Shown here: positions 55,351 through 64,000 of the stretch, one piece after another
Position numbering within the stretch: the stretch's first letter is position 1
How the letters are laid out: the number at the start of each line of letters is the position of its first letter
Origin: Microbulbifer agarilyticus S89
Lineage (GTDB): Bacteria; Pseudomonadota; Gammaproteobacteria; Pseudomonadales; Cellvibrionaceae
Assembly: GCF_000220505.1 (NCBI RefSeq)
Contig: NZ_AFPJ01000034.1
Coordinates: 1 to 64,000, forward strand
Length of the DNA stretch: 64,000 nt
Reading direction: 5' to 3'
The notes under the pieces: generated by a model
What the model was told of the DNA's origin: nothing
The model's input: only the letters and a program-made list of their open reading frames with translations
The model's database searches: none
Made by a program: the position numbers and the translations under genes

Positions 55351-56882
55351 CCCAGCGCAAGCAAACGAATGCGAACAACACGCGCCATGTATCCCTCGCG
55401 ATGCTGGTGCCCGGCTATGCCGGAATTCCAGATATTTCGGTAAGTGGTGTTGCCCTGGATAGCCGTCAGGTGAAACCGGGTGACGTTTTTATGGCGCTGC
55501 GCGGCACCGTAGTGGATGGCCGTGAATATATAGAAAGTGCTATTGCCAGTGGCGCCGCAGCGGTGCTCGCTGATGGCGACACGCTCGATAGCGTCGAGCG
55601 GGATGGCGTACAGGTTATTACCGTACCGGGACTGGCAGCGCGCGTGGGCGAAATTGCCGCGCGTTTTTATGGCAACCCGAGTGCGGCGATGTACCTGGTG
55701 GGTATTACCGGTACCAACGGGAAGTCCACTTGCGCGTATTTGACCGCGCAATTACTCGCCGCACATTTTGGGAGTGCCGCGGTGATGGGCACGATTGGCA
55801 ATGGCGTGTGGAAAGATGGCGAAGTGCATCTGGAAGATACGGGCCTTACCACTCCCGACCCGGTGCGCCTACAAAAAGACTACGCGGAGTTCTATGCACA
55901 GGGCGCGCGCGCCGGTGCCATGGAAGTTTCTTCCCACTCGTTGGCGCAGGGGCGAGTGCACGGGCTGGAGTTCGATACCGCGGTATTTACCAACCTCACG
56001 CGGGATCATCTCGATTACCACGGCAATATGGCGGCCTACGGTGCGGCCAAAGAAAAACTGTTTGGGTTGCCCAAGCTCAAGCGCGGTGTGATCAATATCG
56101 ATGATCCGTTTGGAGCGCAAATGGTCGAGCGCTGCAAGCTGCGAGGTTTGAAAGTCATTACCTATGGTTTGCAGTCCGGCGATTTGCAAATTCGCGACTT
56201 GAAGCGCCTCGACAGTGGCTTTTCGGTGCGCCTGATTACCCCGTGGGGCGAGGGACAGCTGAAGGCGCCGCTCATCGGTGACTTTAATATTCACAACGCG
56301 CTTGCCGTTGTGGCTGCGGCGGGCGCAGCAGGTATGCCACTGTCGGATATTCTGGCCGCCTTCGAAACGATTCGTCCGGTGCCAGGCCGCATGGAGCGTG
56401 TGGTTACGGGGGGAAGCGAAGACATCAGTGTGTTGGTGGACTACGCCCATACCCCAGACGCGCTGCGTGCGGCGTTGGAAGCTGCGCGGCCCTACTGTCG
56501 CGGCAAGTTATGGTGTGTGTTTGGTTGTGGCGGGGATCGCGATACTGGAAAGCGTGCCCCGATGGGACGCATCGCGGTCGAGCTGTCGGATTGCCCGGTA
56601 GTGACCAGTGACAACCCGCGAAGCGAAGACCCGCAAAAAATCATCGACGATATTTTGCAGGGCGTGGACGGTCAAAAATGTGTCGTGAAAGCAGACCGCG
56701 CTGAAGCGATTGCTTTCGCGGTCGCGAATGCGGGCTCTGGCGATACCGTGTTGATTGCAGGGAAAGGTCACGAAGACTACCAGTTGGTCGGTGAGCAAAA
56801 ATTGCATTTCTGTGACCGGGAACAGGCGGCTAACGCACTGCTCGCCAGAGCCGCGGGACAGACCGCAGGGAGCGAATCATGA
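55347..56882 (+). CDS. murE: UDP-MurNAc-tripeptide synthetase MurE
   Basis: Adds meso-diaminopimelate to UDP-MurNAc-L-Ala-D-Glu. 511 residues with P-loop GITGTNGKST, the ligase segment TTPDPVRLQ, and the DAP-selective motif DNPRSEDP. GTG start overlaps the ftsI stop by 4 bases (GTGA); the stop overlaps the murF ATG (ATGA). Confidence 0.97.
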   Translation: MTQRKQTNANNTRHVSLAMLVPGYAGIPDISVSGVALDSRQVKPGDVFMALRGTVVDGREYIESAIASGAAAVLADGDTLDSVERDGVQVITVPGLAARVGEIAARFYGNPSAAMYLVGITGTNGKSTCAYLTAQLLAAHFGSAAVMGTIGNGVWKDGEVHLEDTGLTTPDPVRLQKDYAEFYAQGARAGAMEVSSHSLAQGRVHGLEFDTAVFTNLTRDHLDYHGNMAAYGAAKEKLFGLPKLKRGVINIDDPFGAQMVERCKLRGLKVITYGLQSGDLQIRDLKRLDSGFSVRLITPWGEGQLKAPLIGDFNIHNALAVVAAAGAAGMPLSDILAAFETIRPVPGRMERVVTGGSEDISVLVDYAHTPDALRAALEAARPYCRGKLWCVFGCGGDRDTGKRAPMGRIAVELSDCPVVTSDNPRSEDPQKIIDDILQGVDGQKCVVKADRAEAIAFAVANAGSGDTVLIAGKGHEDYQLVGEQKLHFCDREQAANALLARAAGQTAGSES

Positions 56883-58249
56883 TTGCACCTCTGACCCTCG
56901 AACAATTGCAGCAACGATTTGGTGGTGAGCTGGTTAATGGCTCGGTGCAATTTGATGCTGTGTGTACTGATACGCGCAAGCTGGATCCCGCCGCATTGTT
57001 TGTCGCCCTGCGGGGCGAGACCTTCGATGCCCACGATTTTCTCGCCGACGTGGATGGCAAGGTACTCGGTGTCGTGAGCGAAAAGCGCCTGGAAAACTCT
57101 GCGCTACCACAGTGGCTGGTGAAGGATACGCGTGTTGCCTTGGGTCAGATTGGCCGCCTGTGTCGCGAACAGTTTAGCGGGCCGGTCATTGGCATCACTG
57201 GCTCCTGCGGCAAAACCACGGTGAAAGAGATGCTCGCGGGTATCTTTGGGCAGCGCCATAAGGTGTGCGTGACTCAGGGCAACCTCAACAATCACTTTGG
57301 GGTGCCGATGACCCTGTTTTCCCTGGCGCCGGAGCACGAAGTACTGATCGTGGAAATGGGGGCGAGTGGACCAAACGAGATCGGTTACCTGTGCAGTATT
57401 GCGAACCCCAAAATTACCGCGGTAAACAATGTGATGCCGGCGCACGTGGAGGGTTTCGGCTCAATTGACGGCATTGCTACAGCCAAAGGGCAGATCTACA
57501 CCAGCCTCGACCCAGATGGCACGGCGGTGATCAACGCGGATGACAACTATGCCGACTACTGGCGTGGCGAAATGCCTGAAGGTGTGCGCACCCTGGAAGT
57601 AGGGTTTGGCCACCAGTGGGCGGTGCATCCAGACAACATCGAGTTGGATGCTCGCGGTTGCCCGAAGTTTGACCTTGTCGTTGAGGGGGTATCCCATCCG
57701 GTACAACTTCAGGTGCTCGGAGAGCACAACGTACACAATGCTCTGGTGGCTTCGGGTATTGCACATGCTGCGGGGATCCCCGTACCAGAAATCGCCGCGG
57801 GGCTGGGTGTTTCCAGTGGTGTGGCGGGGCGCATGCAATCCATTGTCGGTAGTAACGGCGCGACGGTTATTGACGATAGCTATAACGCCAATCCGGGCTC
57901 GGTGAGCGCGGCGATTGAAATGCTCGCCCAGCGCGATGGCAAAAAGATCTTGGTGTTGGGCGATATGGCAGAGCTCGGGCCTGACGCGGATAGCGCCCAT
58001 CGTGAGATGGGGTTGCTCGCTCGCGAGCGCGGGATCGATCAGCTCTTCACTCTGGGCAGCTTGAGCGGTGCGGCCAGTGTGGCATTTGCCGCAGGGCATC
58101 AACATGAACAACGTAATTTTTCCGAGCGTGAGCCGCTGATTAAAGTGTTGGCGCCGGAGTTGGATGAAAACACCACTGTGCTGGTGAAAGGTTCCCGCAG
58201 TGCGCGCATGGAGCTGATCGTGCAGGCGCTGACTGACGGAAATCAATAA
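56879..58249 (+). CDS. murF: UDP-MurNAc-tripeptide:D-alanyl-D-alanine ligase MurF
   Basis: A 456-residue Mur ligase adding D-Ala-D-Ala. P-loop GITGSCGKTTVKEML, then TQGNLNNHFGVPMTL and VIDDSYNANPGSV as family hallmarks. Overlaps murE by 4 bases and precedes mraY by 12 bases. Confidence 0.97.
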   Translation: MIAPLTLEQLQQRFGGELVNGSVQFDAVCTDTRKLDPAALFVALRGETFDAHDFLADVDGKVLGVVSEKRLENSALPQWLVKDTRVALGQIGRLCREQFSGPVIGITGSCGKTTVKEMLAGIFGQRHKVCVTQGNLNNHFGVPMTLFSLAPEHEVLIVEMGASGPNEIGYLCSIANPKITAVNNVMPAHVEGFGSIDGIATAKGQIYTSLDPDGTAVINADDNYADYWRGEMPEGVRTLEVGFGHQWAVHPDNIELDARGCPKFDLVVEGVSHPVQLQVLGEHNVHNALVASGIAHAAGIPVPEIAAGLGVSSGVAGRMQSIVGSNGATVIDDSYNANPGSVSAAIEMLAQRDGKKILVLGDMAELGPDADSAHREMGLLARERGIDQLFTLGSLSGAASVAFAAGHQHEQRNFSEREPLIKVLAPELDENTTVLVKGSRSARMELIVQALTDGNQ

Positions 58250-58261
58250 AAGGTTAATACC

Positions 58262-59347
58262 ATGCTGCTATGGCTGGCTGAATATTTACAACAGTATGTT
58301 AAGGGCTTTTCGGTCTTTAACTACCTTACCGTGCGGGCCATTCTTGGTGCGCTGACAGCGTTGGGTATCTCGCTGTTGGTAGGCCCGCGGATGATTGCCT
58401 GGCTGGACCGTTTGCAGGTTGGGCAGGCGGTACGCGACGATGGCCCGCAATCTCACCTGAGCAAATCAGGTACCCCGACCATGGGCGGTACTCTGATTCT
58501 AGCGGCAATTTTTTCTGGCGCGTTGCTTTGGTCCGACCTGAACAACCGCCTGGTGTGGGTAACCCTACTGGTGACCTTTGTGTTTGGTGCCGTTGGATTT
58601 GTGGATGACTACAAGAAGGTCGTTGAAAAGAATTCACGTGGACTGATCGCACGCTGGAAGTATTTCTGGCAGTCGGTGGCCGGCCTGGGTGCCGCCATTT
58701 ACCTGTATATGAGTGCAACTACCCCCGCAGAAACCCAGCTGTTTGTGCCGTTCTTCAAAGATGTAGCCATTAACCTTGGGCCGGTGATGTTTATTCTGCT
58801 CACCTACTTCGTGGTGGTGGGTTCCAGTAACGCGGTGAACCTCACTGACGGCCTCGATGGGCTCGCGATTATGCCGTCGGTCATGGTGGGTGGTGCGCTC
58901 GGCCTGATTGCTTACCTGGTCGGCCACGTAGAGTTTGCCAACTACCTGCATATTCCATATATCGCGGGTGCCGGAGAGTTGGCGGTGTTTTGTGCCGCGC
59001 TGGGCGGGGCCGGGTTGGGTTTTCTCTGGTTTAACACCTATCCCGCACAAGTATTTATGGGTGATGTGGGTGCTCTGGCCCTGGGGGCCGCGCTTGGCAT
59101 CATCGCGGTGATTACCCGTCACGAGATTGTGCTGTTCATCATGGGTGGCGTGTTTGTGATGGAAACTGTGTCGGTCATCCTGCAGGTGGCATCGTTCAAG
59201 CTGACCGGTAAGCGAATTTTCCGTATGGCCCCGCTGCACCACCATTTCGAATTGAAAGGCTGGCCGGAGCCACGCGTCATTGTGCGTTTTTGGATTATTA
59301 CGGTGGTTTTGGTGTTGGCTGGTCTGGCCACGCTGAAGCTGCGCTGA
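58262..59347 (+). CDS. mraY: Phospho-MurNAc-pentapeptide transferase MraY
   Basis: Forms lipid I on undecaprenyl phosphate. 361 residues, ten TM helices. Active-site segments are [43 protein letters not shown] and [11 protein letters not shown]. Full length, no irregularity. Confidence 0.97.
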   Translation: MLLWLAEYLQQYVKGFSVFNYLTVRAILGALTALGISLLVGPRMIAWLDRLQVGQAVRDDGPQSHLSKSGTPTMGGTLILAAIFSGALLWSDLNNRLVWVTLLVTFVFGAVGFVDDYKKVVEKNSRGLIARWKYFWQSVAGLGAAIYLYMSATTPAETQLFVPFFKDVAINLGPVMFILLTYFVVVGSSNAVNLTDGLDGLAIMPSVMVGGALGLIAYLVGHVEFANYLHIPYIAGAGELAVFCAALGGAGLGFLWFNTYPAQVFMGDVGALALGAALGIIAVITRHEIVLFIMGGVFVMETVSVILQVASFKLTGKRIFRMAPLHHHFELKGWPEPRVIVRFWIITVVLVLAGLATLKLR

Positions 59348-59393
59348 TCAGAGACTAGGGATAACTAGGAATAAACAGAAACATAAATCGACA

Positions 59394-60794
59394 ATGAACC
59401 TTATCGCAACTTCAGAGAAAAAAGTGGTAATCGGATTGGGTGCTACCGGGCAATCGGTGGTGCGTTATCTGCTGCGCCAGGGAATTTCTCCTGTGGTTGT
59501 TGATAGCCGTGAGGCTCCGCCAGCACTGGTACAGTTCCGCGCGGAGTATCCGGAAGTGGCGGTCGAGTGCGGTCCGCTGAACCCAGACACCTTGCTTGCC
59601 GCCAGTGAAATTATTGCCAGCCCCGGTGTGGGCGTCGCGGAACCCGCGATTGCCGCAGCTATGGCTGCGGGTGTCCCGGTTGTAGGTGACATCGAACTAT
59701 TTGCGCGCGAATTAAATCGTCTTGAGCAGCGCCCGAAAATTATTGCGATTACGGGTTCCAACGGCAAAAGCACCGTGACCACTCTGATGGGGGAGATGGT
59801 CTCCGCCGCCGGGTTCAGCGTTGAGGTGGGCGGCAATATCGGTGTGCCGGTGCTCGATATGCTGGCGCAATGCGGGACGAACTTGCCGGACGTGTTTGTG
59901 TTGGAGTTGTCTAGTTTCCAGCTGGAAACCACCTACTCCCTGGCGCCAGATGTGGCGACCATCCTGAATATGAGCGCGGATCATATGGATCGCTATCCAA
60001 ATATGGCCGCCTACCACCAGGCGAAGCAGCGCGTGTACCGCCATGCGCAGCAGCTGGTGATCAATCGGGCTGACCCGCTGACCCGCGGCCCGCTCGGTAA
60101 AGACCGGGTGGAGTGGAGCTTTGGCCTCGACCGCCCGGATCTGCGCCAGTTTGGGGTTATCCGCGACGGCGCAGACCAGTGGCTTGCCCAGGGTACGGAA
60201 AAATTATTGCGTACCGACGCAATGGCAATGGTGGGTAGCCACAATATTGCTAATGCACTCGCCGCGCTGGCGCTGGGGTATGCGGTAGGTATGGAAATGC
60301 CGGCGATGTTGCAGGTGCTGCGTCAGTTTACCGGGCTGACACACCGCTGTGAGCGGGTCGGTGATATCGACGGTGTTGTGTTTGTGAATGATTCAAAAGG
60401 CACCAATGTTGGCGCTACGCGCGCCGCGCTGGATGGTCTCGCGGATGACGAACGCAAGATTGTTCTGATTGCCGGTGGCGACGGTAAAGGTGCGGATTTT
60501 TCACCGCTGGGCGAAGCGGCAGGCGCGTTGCGCGGCCTGGTTACGATCGGCGTGGATGGTCCGAAAATCGCCAGTGTGTTTGCCGATCGCGTGCCGCAGG
60601 TGACCGCGAGCGATATGACTGATGCGGTAGCGAAGGCACGCGCGATGGCGCATTCGGGCGACTTTGTACTGCTGTCACCGGCCTGTGCCAGCTTTGATAT
60701 GTATCGCAATTTCGAAGCGCGCGGCGAAGATTTTCGCCGTGCGGTAGACGTGCTGGTATCCGCTGGTGGCGCGGACAGGGAGGCGCTGCGATGA
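59394..60794 (+). CDS. murD: UDP-MurNAc-L-alanine:D-glutamate ligase MurD
   Basis: A 466-residue Mur ligase. P-loop ITGSNGKSTVTTLMG, LELSSFQLETTYSL, NDSKGTNVGATRAAL. The stop overlaps the ftsW ATG by 4 bases. Confidence 0.97.
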   Translation: MNLIATSEKKVVIGLGATGQSVVRYLLRQGISPVVVDSREAPPALVQFRAEYPEVAVECGPLNPDTLLAASEIIASPGVGVAEPAIAAAMAAGVPVVGDIELFARELNRLEQRPKIIAITGSNGKSTVTTLMGEMVSAAGFSVEVGGNIGVPVLDMLAQCGTNLPDVFVLELSSFQLETTYSLAPDVATILNMSADHMDRYPNMAAYHQAKQRVYRHAQQLVINRADPLTRGPLGKDRVEWSFGLDRPDLRQFGVIRDGADQWLAQGTEKLLRTDAMAMVGSHNIANALAALALGYAVGMEMPAMLQVLRQFTGLTHRCERVGDIDGVVFVNDSKGTNVGATRAALDGLADDERKIVLIAGGDGKGADFSPLGEAAGALRGLVTIGVDGPKIASVFADRVPQVTASDMTDAVAKARAMAHSGDFVLLSPACASFDMYRNFEARGEDFRRAVDVLVSAGGADREALR

Positions 60795-62017
60795 GTAAGT
60801 TGCCCCTGAATGCCGCGAACCAGTCGATTGATCCCTATGCCTGGGTGCTGCCTTTTTGCGTCGCCGCGCTGGCGAGTATTGGTGTGGTGATGGTTGCCTC
60901 GGCATCCGTGGCATTTGCAGCGGACCTGTACAACGACCAGTGGTATTTCCTCAAGCGCCACCTGGTGTTCTTGGCCGCGGGCATTGTGGGGGCGTTGATC
61001 CTAAGCCGGATCTCGCTCAATACCTGGTCGAACCTGTCCTGGACGCTGCTGATATTCGCAGTCGCCATGCTGGTAGCGGTACTGATTCCAGGTATCGGCC
61101 GCGCTGTGAATGGCAGTATGCGCTGGATTGCCCTGGGGCCAATCACGGTGCAGCCCGCCGAGGTAGCCAAGTTCTGCTGCTTGGTATTTTTTGCCAGTTT
61201 CCTGACGCGGCGTCACGAAAAGCTGCGTCACTGGAGCAGCTTTATGGTGCCGATTTCAGTACTGGGCATTGTTGCACTGTTGTTGCTTCTGGAGCCCGAC
61301 TTCGGATCGGTGGTGGTGATCTCGGGTACCGCCCTGGCGATGGTATTTCTGGCCGGCGCGCGCTTGCCGCATACCTTTATGTTGGTGGCTGTTGCCGCTT
61401 GCGGCCTGGTGATGATGGCGATTTTTAGTCCCTACCGCTTGCAGCGTTTAACAACCTTCTGGGATCCCTGGGCGGAGCAGTATGCGGCGGGCTATCAGTT
61501 GACCCAGTCACTGATTGCGTTCGGGCGAGGCGAATGGTTTGGTGTCGGCCTGGGTAACAGCGTACAGAAATTGTTTTACCTGCCGGAGGCGCATACGGAT
61601 TTTGTCTTTGCGATTTTGGCTGAGGAGTGGGGTTTGATCGGCGGCCTGGTGGTTATCGCGCTGTATGCCGCATTGACGTGGTCGCTGTTGCGATTGGTGC
61701 GCAAAGCGCTGGCTACACAGGCCTACTTTGCTGCGCTGCTCACCTTCGGTATTGCGGTGCTGCTGGCTGGACAGGCCTTCGTAAATATGGGGGTTGCCTC
61801 AGGGCTGCTGCCCACCAAGGGGCTCACCTTGCCATTCGTCAGCTCCGGCGGCTCCAGTTTGGTTGTGTGCTTTGCCTTGTTTGCACTGGCGCTGCGCGCG
61901 CAGAAAGAATTGAACCGTGAAGAGGGGCAGGACCAGGGGCGTATTGAAAAGATCAGCCAGTTGCCGATCTTCAATCCGTTACAGCTGGGCGACAGAAAAT
62001 CCGGGGAGGCCGCGTGA
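60791..62017 (+). CDS. ftsW: Septal peptidoglycan polymerase FtsW
   Basis: A 408-residue SEDS glycosyltransferase with ten TM helices. Conserved segments WIALGPITVQPAEVAKF, LLLLEPDFGSVVV, FGRGEWFGVGLGNSVQKLFYLPEAHTDFVFAILAEEWGLIGG and LTLPFVSSGGSSLVV. The Asp in LPEAHTDF is the catalytic candidate. The C-terminal tail is cytoplasmic. Confidence 0.97.
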   Translation: MSKLPLNAANQSIDPYAWVLPFCVAALASIGVVMVASASVAFAADLYNDQWYFLKRHLVFLAAGIVGALILSRISLNTWSNLSWTLLIFAVAMLVAVLIPGIGRAVNGSMRWIALGPITVQPAEVAKFCCLVFFASFLTRRHEKLRHWSSFMVPISVLGIVALLLLLEPDFGSVVVISGTALAMVFLAGARLPHTFMLVAVAACGLVMMAIFSPYRLQRLTTFWDPWAEQYAAGYQLTQSLIAFGRGEWFGVGLGNSVQKLFYLPEAHTDFVFAILAEEWGLIGGLVVIALYAALTWSLLRLVRKALATQAYFAALLTFGIAVLLAGQAFVNMGVASGLLPTKGLTLPFVSSGGSSLVVCFALFALALRAQKELNREEGQDQGRIEKISQLPIFNPLQLGDRKSGEAA

Positions 62018-63114
62018 TGGATACGACCGTGACCGACAAGCGCTTCTCTGGCAAGAAAATTTTGATGATGGCCGGCGGTACTGGTGGCCATGTATTCCCG
62101 GCGCTGGCGGTGGCCAATGCGTTGCGGGATCAGGGCGCATCCATCGAGTGGCTCGGCACCATGCGTGGTATTGAGTCGCAATTGATCCCCGCGGCAGACA
62201 TTCCCCTGCACTTTATTACCGTGGAAGGGGTGCGTGGCAAAGGTAAGGCAGCGTTGCTAAAAGCACCTCTGCAGATCAGCAAAGCGGTATGGCAGGCACG
62301 CAAAGTGGTGAGTGCAGTGAAGCCCGATGCGGTGTTGGGATTTGGCGGTTTTGCCACTGGCCCGGGCGGTGTTGCCGCGCGCCTCGCCGGTGTGCCGTTG
62401 ATCATCCACGAGCAAAACGCCGTAGCGGGAACGACCAACCGGTTACTGGCAAAAATTGCCTGTCGAGTTCTTGAGGCGTTTCCCAGTGGATTGCCAAGAG
62501 CTGAGGAAGTTGGCAACCCGGTACGGATGGAAATTGCCCAGTTGCCCGCTCCTGCGTCGCGGGTGGGTAAGGTGCAGCCCCCACGCCTGCTCGTGTTGGG
62601 CGGCAGCCTGGGCGCCGTGGCGATCAATGAGCTGGTGCCACGAGCGCTGGCCGAGATGACCGAAGAACGACGTCCGCAGGTGGTGCATCAAGCGGGGCAA
62701 CGGCATCTGGACGTGGCGAAGGAAGCCTACGAACGCGCTGGTGTCTCCGCGAATGTGGTGCCATTTATTGCCGATATGGCGACGGCGTACGCTCAGGCGG
62801 ACCTGGTGATTTGTCGCTCCGGTGCGCTGACGGTTTCCGAGATCGCCGCTGCCGGACTGGGTGCAATTATGGTTCCGTTTCCGTTTGCGATTGACGACCA
62901 CCAAACCAAGAACGGTGAATGGCTGCAGCAGGCGGGCGCGGCAACAGTGATTCAGCAAGATGATCTTGATGCTCCGCAATTGGCGCAATTGCTGGAAAGC
63001 TTGTTTGCCGACCCAACAAAATTATTGGCTATGGCCGAGGCCGCGCGCCGAGTGGCCAAGCCCGATGCGACCGACCGCGTGTTGGCCGTATGCAGTGAAG
63101 AATTGAGGTGCTGA
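62017..63114 (+). CDS. murG: UDP-GlcNAc:lipid I GlcNAc transferase MurG
   Basis: Converts lipid I to lipid II. 365 residues from the ATG at 62017, which overlaps the ftsW stop by one base; an in-frame GTG at 62014 is also possible. [14 protein letters not shown] (the G-loop), [32 protein letters not shown], and [10 protein letters not shown] plus [19 protein letters not shown] in the C-domain. Confidence 0.97.
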   Translation: MDTTVTDKRFSGKKILMMAGGTGGHVFPALAVANALRDQGASIEWLGTMRGIESQLIPAADIPLHFITVEGVRGKGKAALLKAPLQISKAVWQARKVVSAVKPDAVLGFGGFATGPGGVAARLAGVPLIIHEQNAVAGTTNRLLAKIACRVLEAFPSGLPRAEEVGNPVRMEIAQLPAPASRVGKVQPPRLLVLGGSLGAVAINELVPRALAEMTEERRPQVVHQAGQRHLDVAKEAYERAGVSANVVPFIADMATAYAQADLVICRSGALTVSEIAAAGLGAIMVPFPFAIDDHQTKNGEWLQQAGAATVIQQDDLDAPQLAQLLESLFADPTKLLAMAEAARRVAKPDATDRVLAVCSEELRC

Positions 63115-63115
63115 G

Positions 63116-64000
63116 ATGTCTGAAGATTTAACCAAAAGCGCCGCGACAGGAAAGGTAATGACGCCATCCGGTGAACGTAACTACCAGGTTCCGGCCATGC
63201 GCCGTATTCGACGCATCCATTTTATTGGTGTCGGTGGTGCCGGTATGAGCGGTATTGCGGAAGTATTGCAAAATCAGGGCTATGAGGTTTCTGGCTCTGA
63301 TTTGCGTGAGAGCAAGGTGACCGAGCGCCTGCGTAACCTGGGTGTGAAAGTGCAAATTGGTCACACCGAAGAGAATGTCCGTGATGTTGATGTGGTGGTG
63401 AACTCATCGGCCATTTATGGGGATAACCCCGAGCTCACCGCAGCACGGGAAAACCGGATCCCAGTGGTACGCCGCGCAGAAATGCTGGGTGAGTTAATGC
63501 GTTACCGCTATGGCATTGCGGTGGCAGGTACCCACGGCAAGACCACGACGACCAGCCTGATCGCATCGATTTTCGCCGCCGATGGCAAGGATCCGACGTT
63601 CGTTATCGGTGGCCTGGTAAATAGCGCGGGAGCCAATGCGGCCCTGGGTGAGAGCCGATACCTGGTGGCCGAGGCAGACGAAAGTGATGCGTCTTTCCTG
63701 CACCTGCAGCCCATGGTTACCGTGGTGACCAATATTGATGCCGACCATATGGAAACCTATGGCGGCGACTTTGAAAAAGTGAAGCAGATCTTCATCGACT
63801 TTATCCACAACCTACCGTTTTACGGCCTGGCGGTGATGTGTGGTGACGATGCCAATGTGCAGGAAATTATCCCCAAACTGGCCCGGCCGGTTGCTACCTA
63901 CGGTTTTGAAGAGGACAACGATTTCCGAGTCAGTAATGTTCGCCAAGAACCGCTGCGCAGCTTTTTCGACGTACAACGTCCGGATGGTAGCGTTATTGAC
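63116..64000 (+). CDS. murC: UDP-MurNAc:L-alanine ligase MurC (3' end outside window)
   Basis: The first 295 codons of murC, open to the window end. ATG at 63116, one base after the murG stop. N-domain [20 protein letters not shown]-loop [15 protein letters not shown], and ligase segments [18 protein letters not shown] and [18 protein letters not shown] full protein is about 470-480 residues, so about 180 are missing. Confidence 0.97.
   Translation, partial: MSEDLTKSAATGKVMTPSGERNYQVPAMRRIRRIHFIGVGGAGMSGIAEVLQNQGYEVSGSDLRESKVTERLRNLGVKVQIGHTEENVRDVDVVVNSSAIYGDNPELTAARENRIPVVRRAEMLGELMRYRYGIAVAGTHGKTTTTSLIASIFAADGKDPTFVIGGLVNSAGANAALGESRYLVAEADESDASFLHLQPMVTVVTNIDADHMETYGGDFEKVKQIFIDFIHNLPFYGLAVMCGDDANVQEIIPKLARPVATYGFEEDNDFRVSNVRQEPLRSFFDVQRPDGSVID

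Overview
This is chromosomal DNA from a gammaproteobacterium. The gene families and gene order (kdsD-kdsC-lptCAB-rpoN-hpf-ptsN-rapZ-ptsO; ibaG-murA-hisGD-algW; zapE-rplM-rpsI-petABC-sspAB; rsmI-rnpB; the mraZ-murC dcw cluster) match the Pseudomonas/Cellvibrio side of the class. A marine, Microbulbifer-like member of the Cellvibrionales is my best guess, but that is inference from gene content. Nearly everything is core chromosome. I see no insertion sequence, prophage, CRISPR array, integron or tRNA gene.

Layout. 1-2.3 kb: an aldehyde dehydrogenase (cut by the left edge) and an iron-type alcohol dehydrogenase. 2.3-6.4 kb, minus strand: a TPP-riboswitch-controlled thiamine acquisition operon (TonB receptor, thiamine-binding protein, PnuT-type permease, kinase). 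6.6-9.4 kb: a gamma-glutamyl-amine-type glutamine synthetase and a pyrophosphate-type phosphofructokinase, separated by a shared terminator. 9.7-15.5 kb: mpl, ubiX, a SelW-like protein, an RND/MMPL exporter with an acidic repeat insert, and a lipase-like hydrolase. 15.6-25.1 kb, minus strand: darP, mgtE, the nitrogen-PTS/sigma-54 block and the LPS transport/Kdo block. 25.4-29.9 kb: mlaC, ibaG, murA, hisG, hisD. 29.9-33.5 kb: an NTF2-like protein, a DegS/AlgW protease, single-chain ATP sulfurylase and zapG. 33.8-41.2 kb: zapE, rplM-rpsI, the cytochrome bc1 genes, sspA-sspB and a Yip1 membrane protein. 41.3-49.9 kb: an M48 protease with lemA, a thiolase, dolP-diaA-yraN-lpoA and rsmI. 50-51.2 kb: RNase P RNA and a divergent cysH. 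51.6-64 kb: the dcw cell-wall and division cluster from mraZ to a murC cut by the right edge.

The genes serve envelope building (murA, mpl, mraY, murC-G, ftsI/L/W, lpoA, lptABC, kdsCD, mlaC, dolP), envelope stress and nitrogen signalling (algW, rpoN, ptsN, ptsO, rapZ), respiration (petABC, ubiX), sulfur assimilation (sat, cysH) and thiamine scavenging.

I did not find a clearly new multi-gene system. The points that deserve a second look are: cytochrome b and c1 encoded as one 733-residue polyprotein with an extra hydrophobic insert; a six-box GTGG array at the mraZ promoter; the complete riboswitch-driven thiamine uptake operon; mlaC standing without mlaFED and mlaB in an otherwise conserved neighbourhood; an acidic hexapeptide-repeat insert in the RND exporter; a CysH-like protein with a degenerate PP-loop; and an SSQ instead of SSN motif in FtsI.
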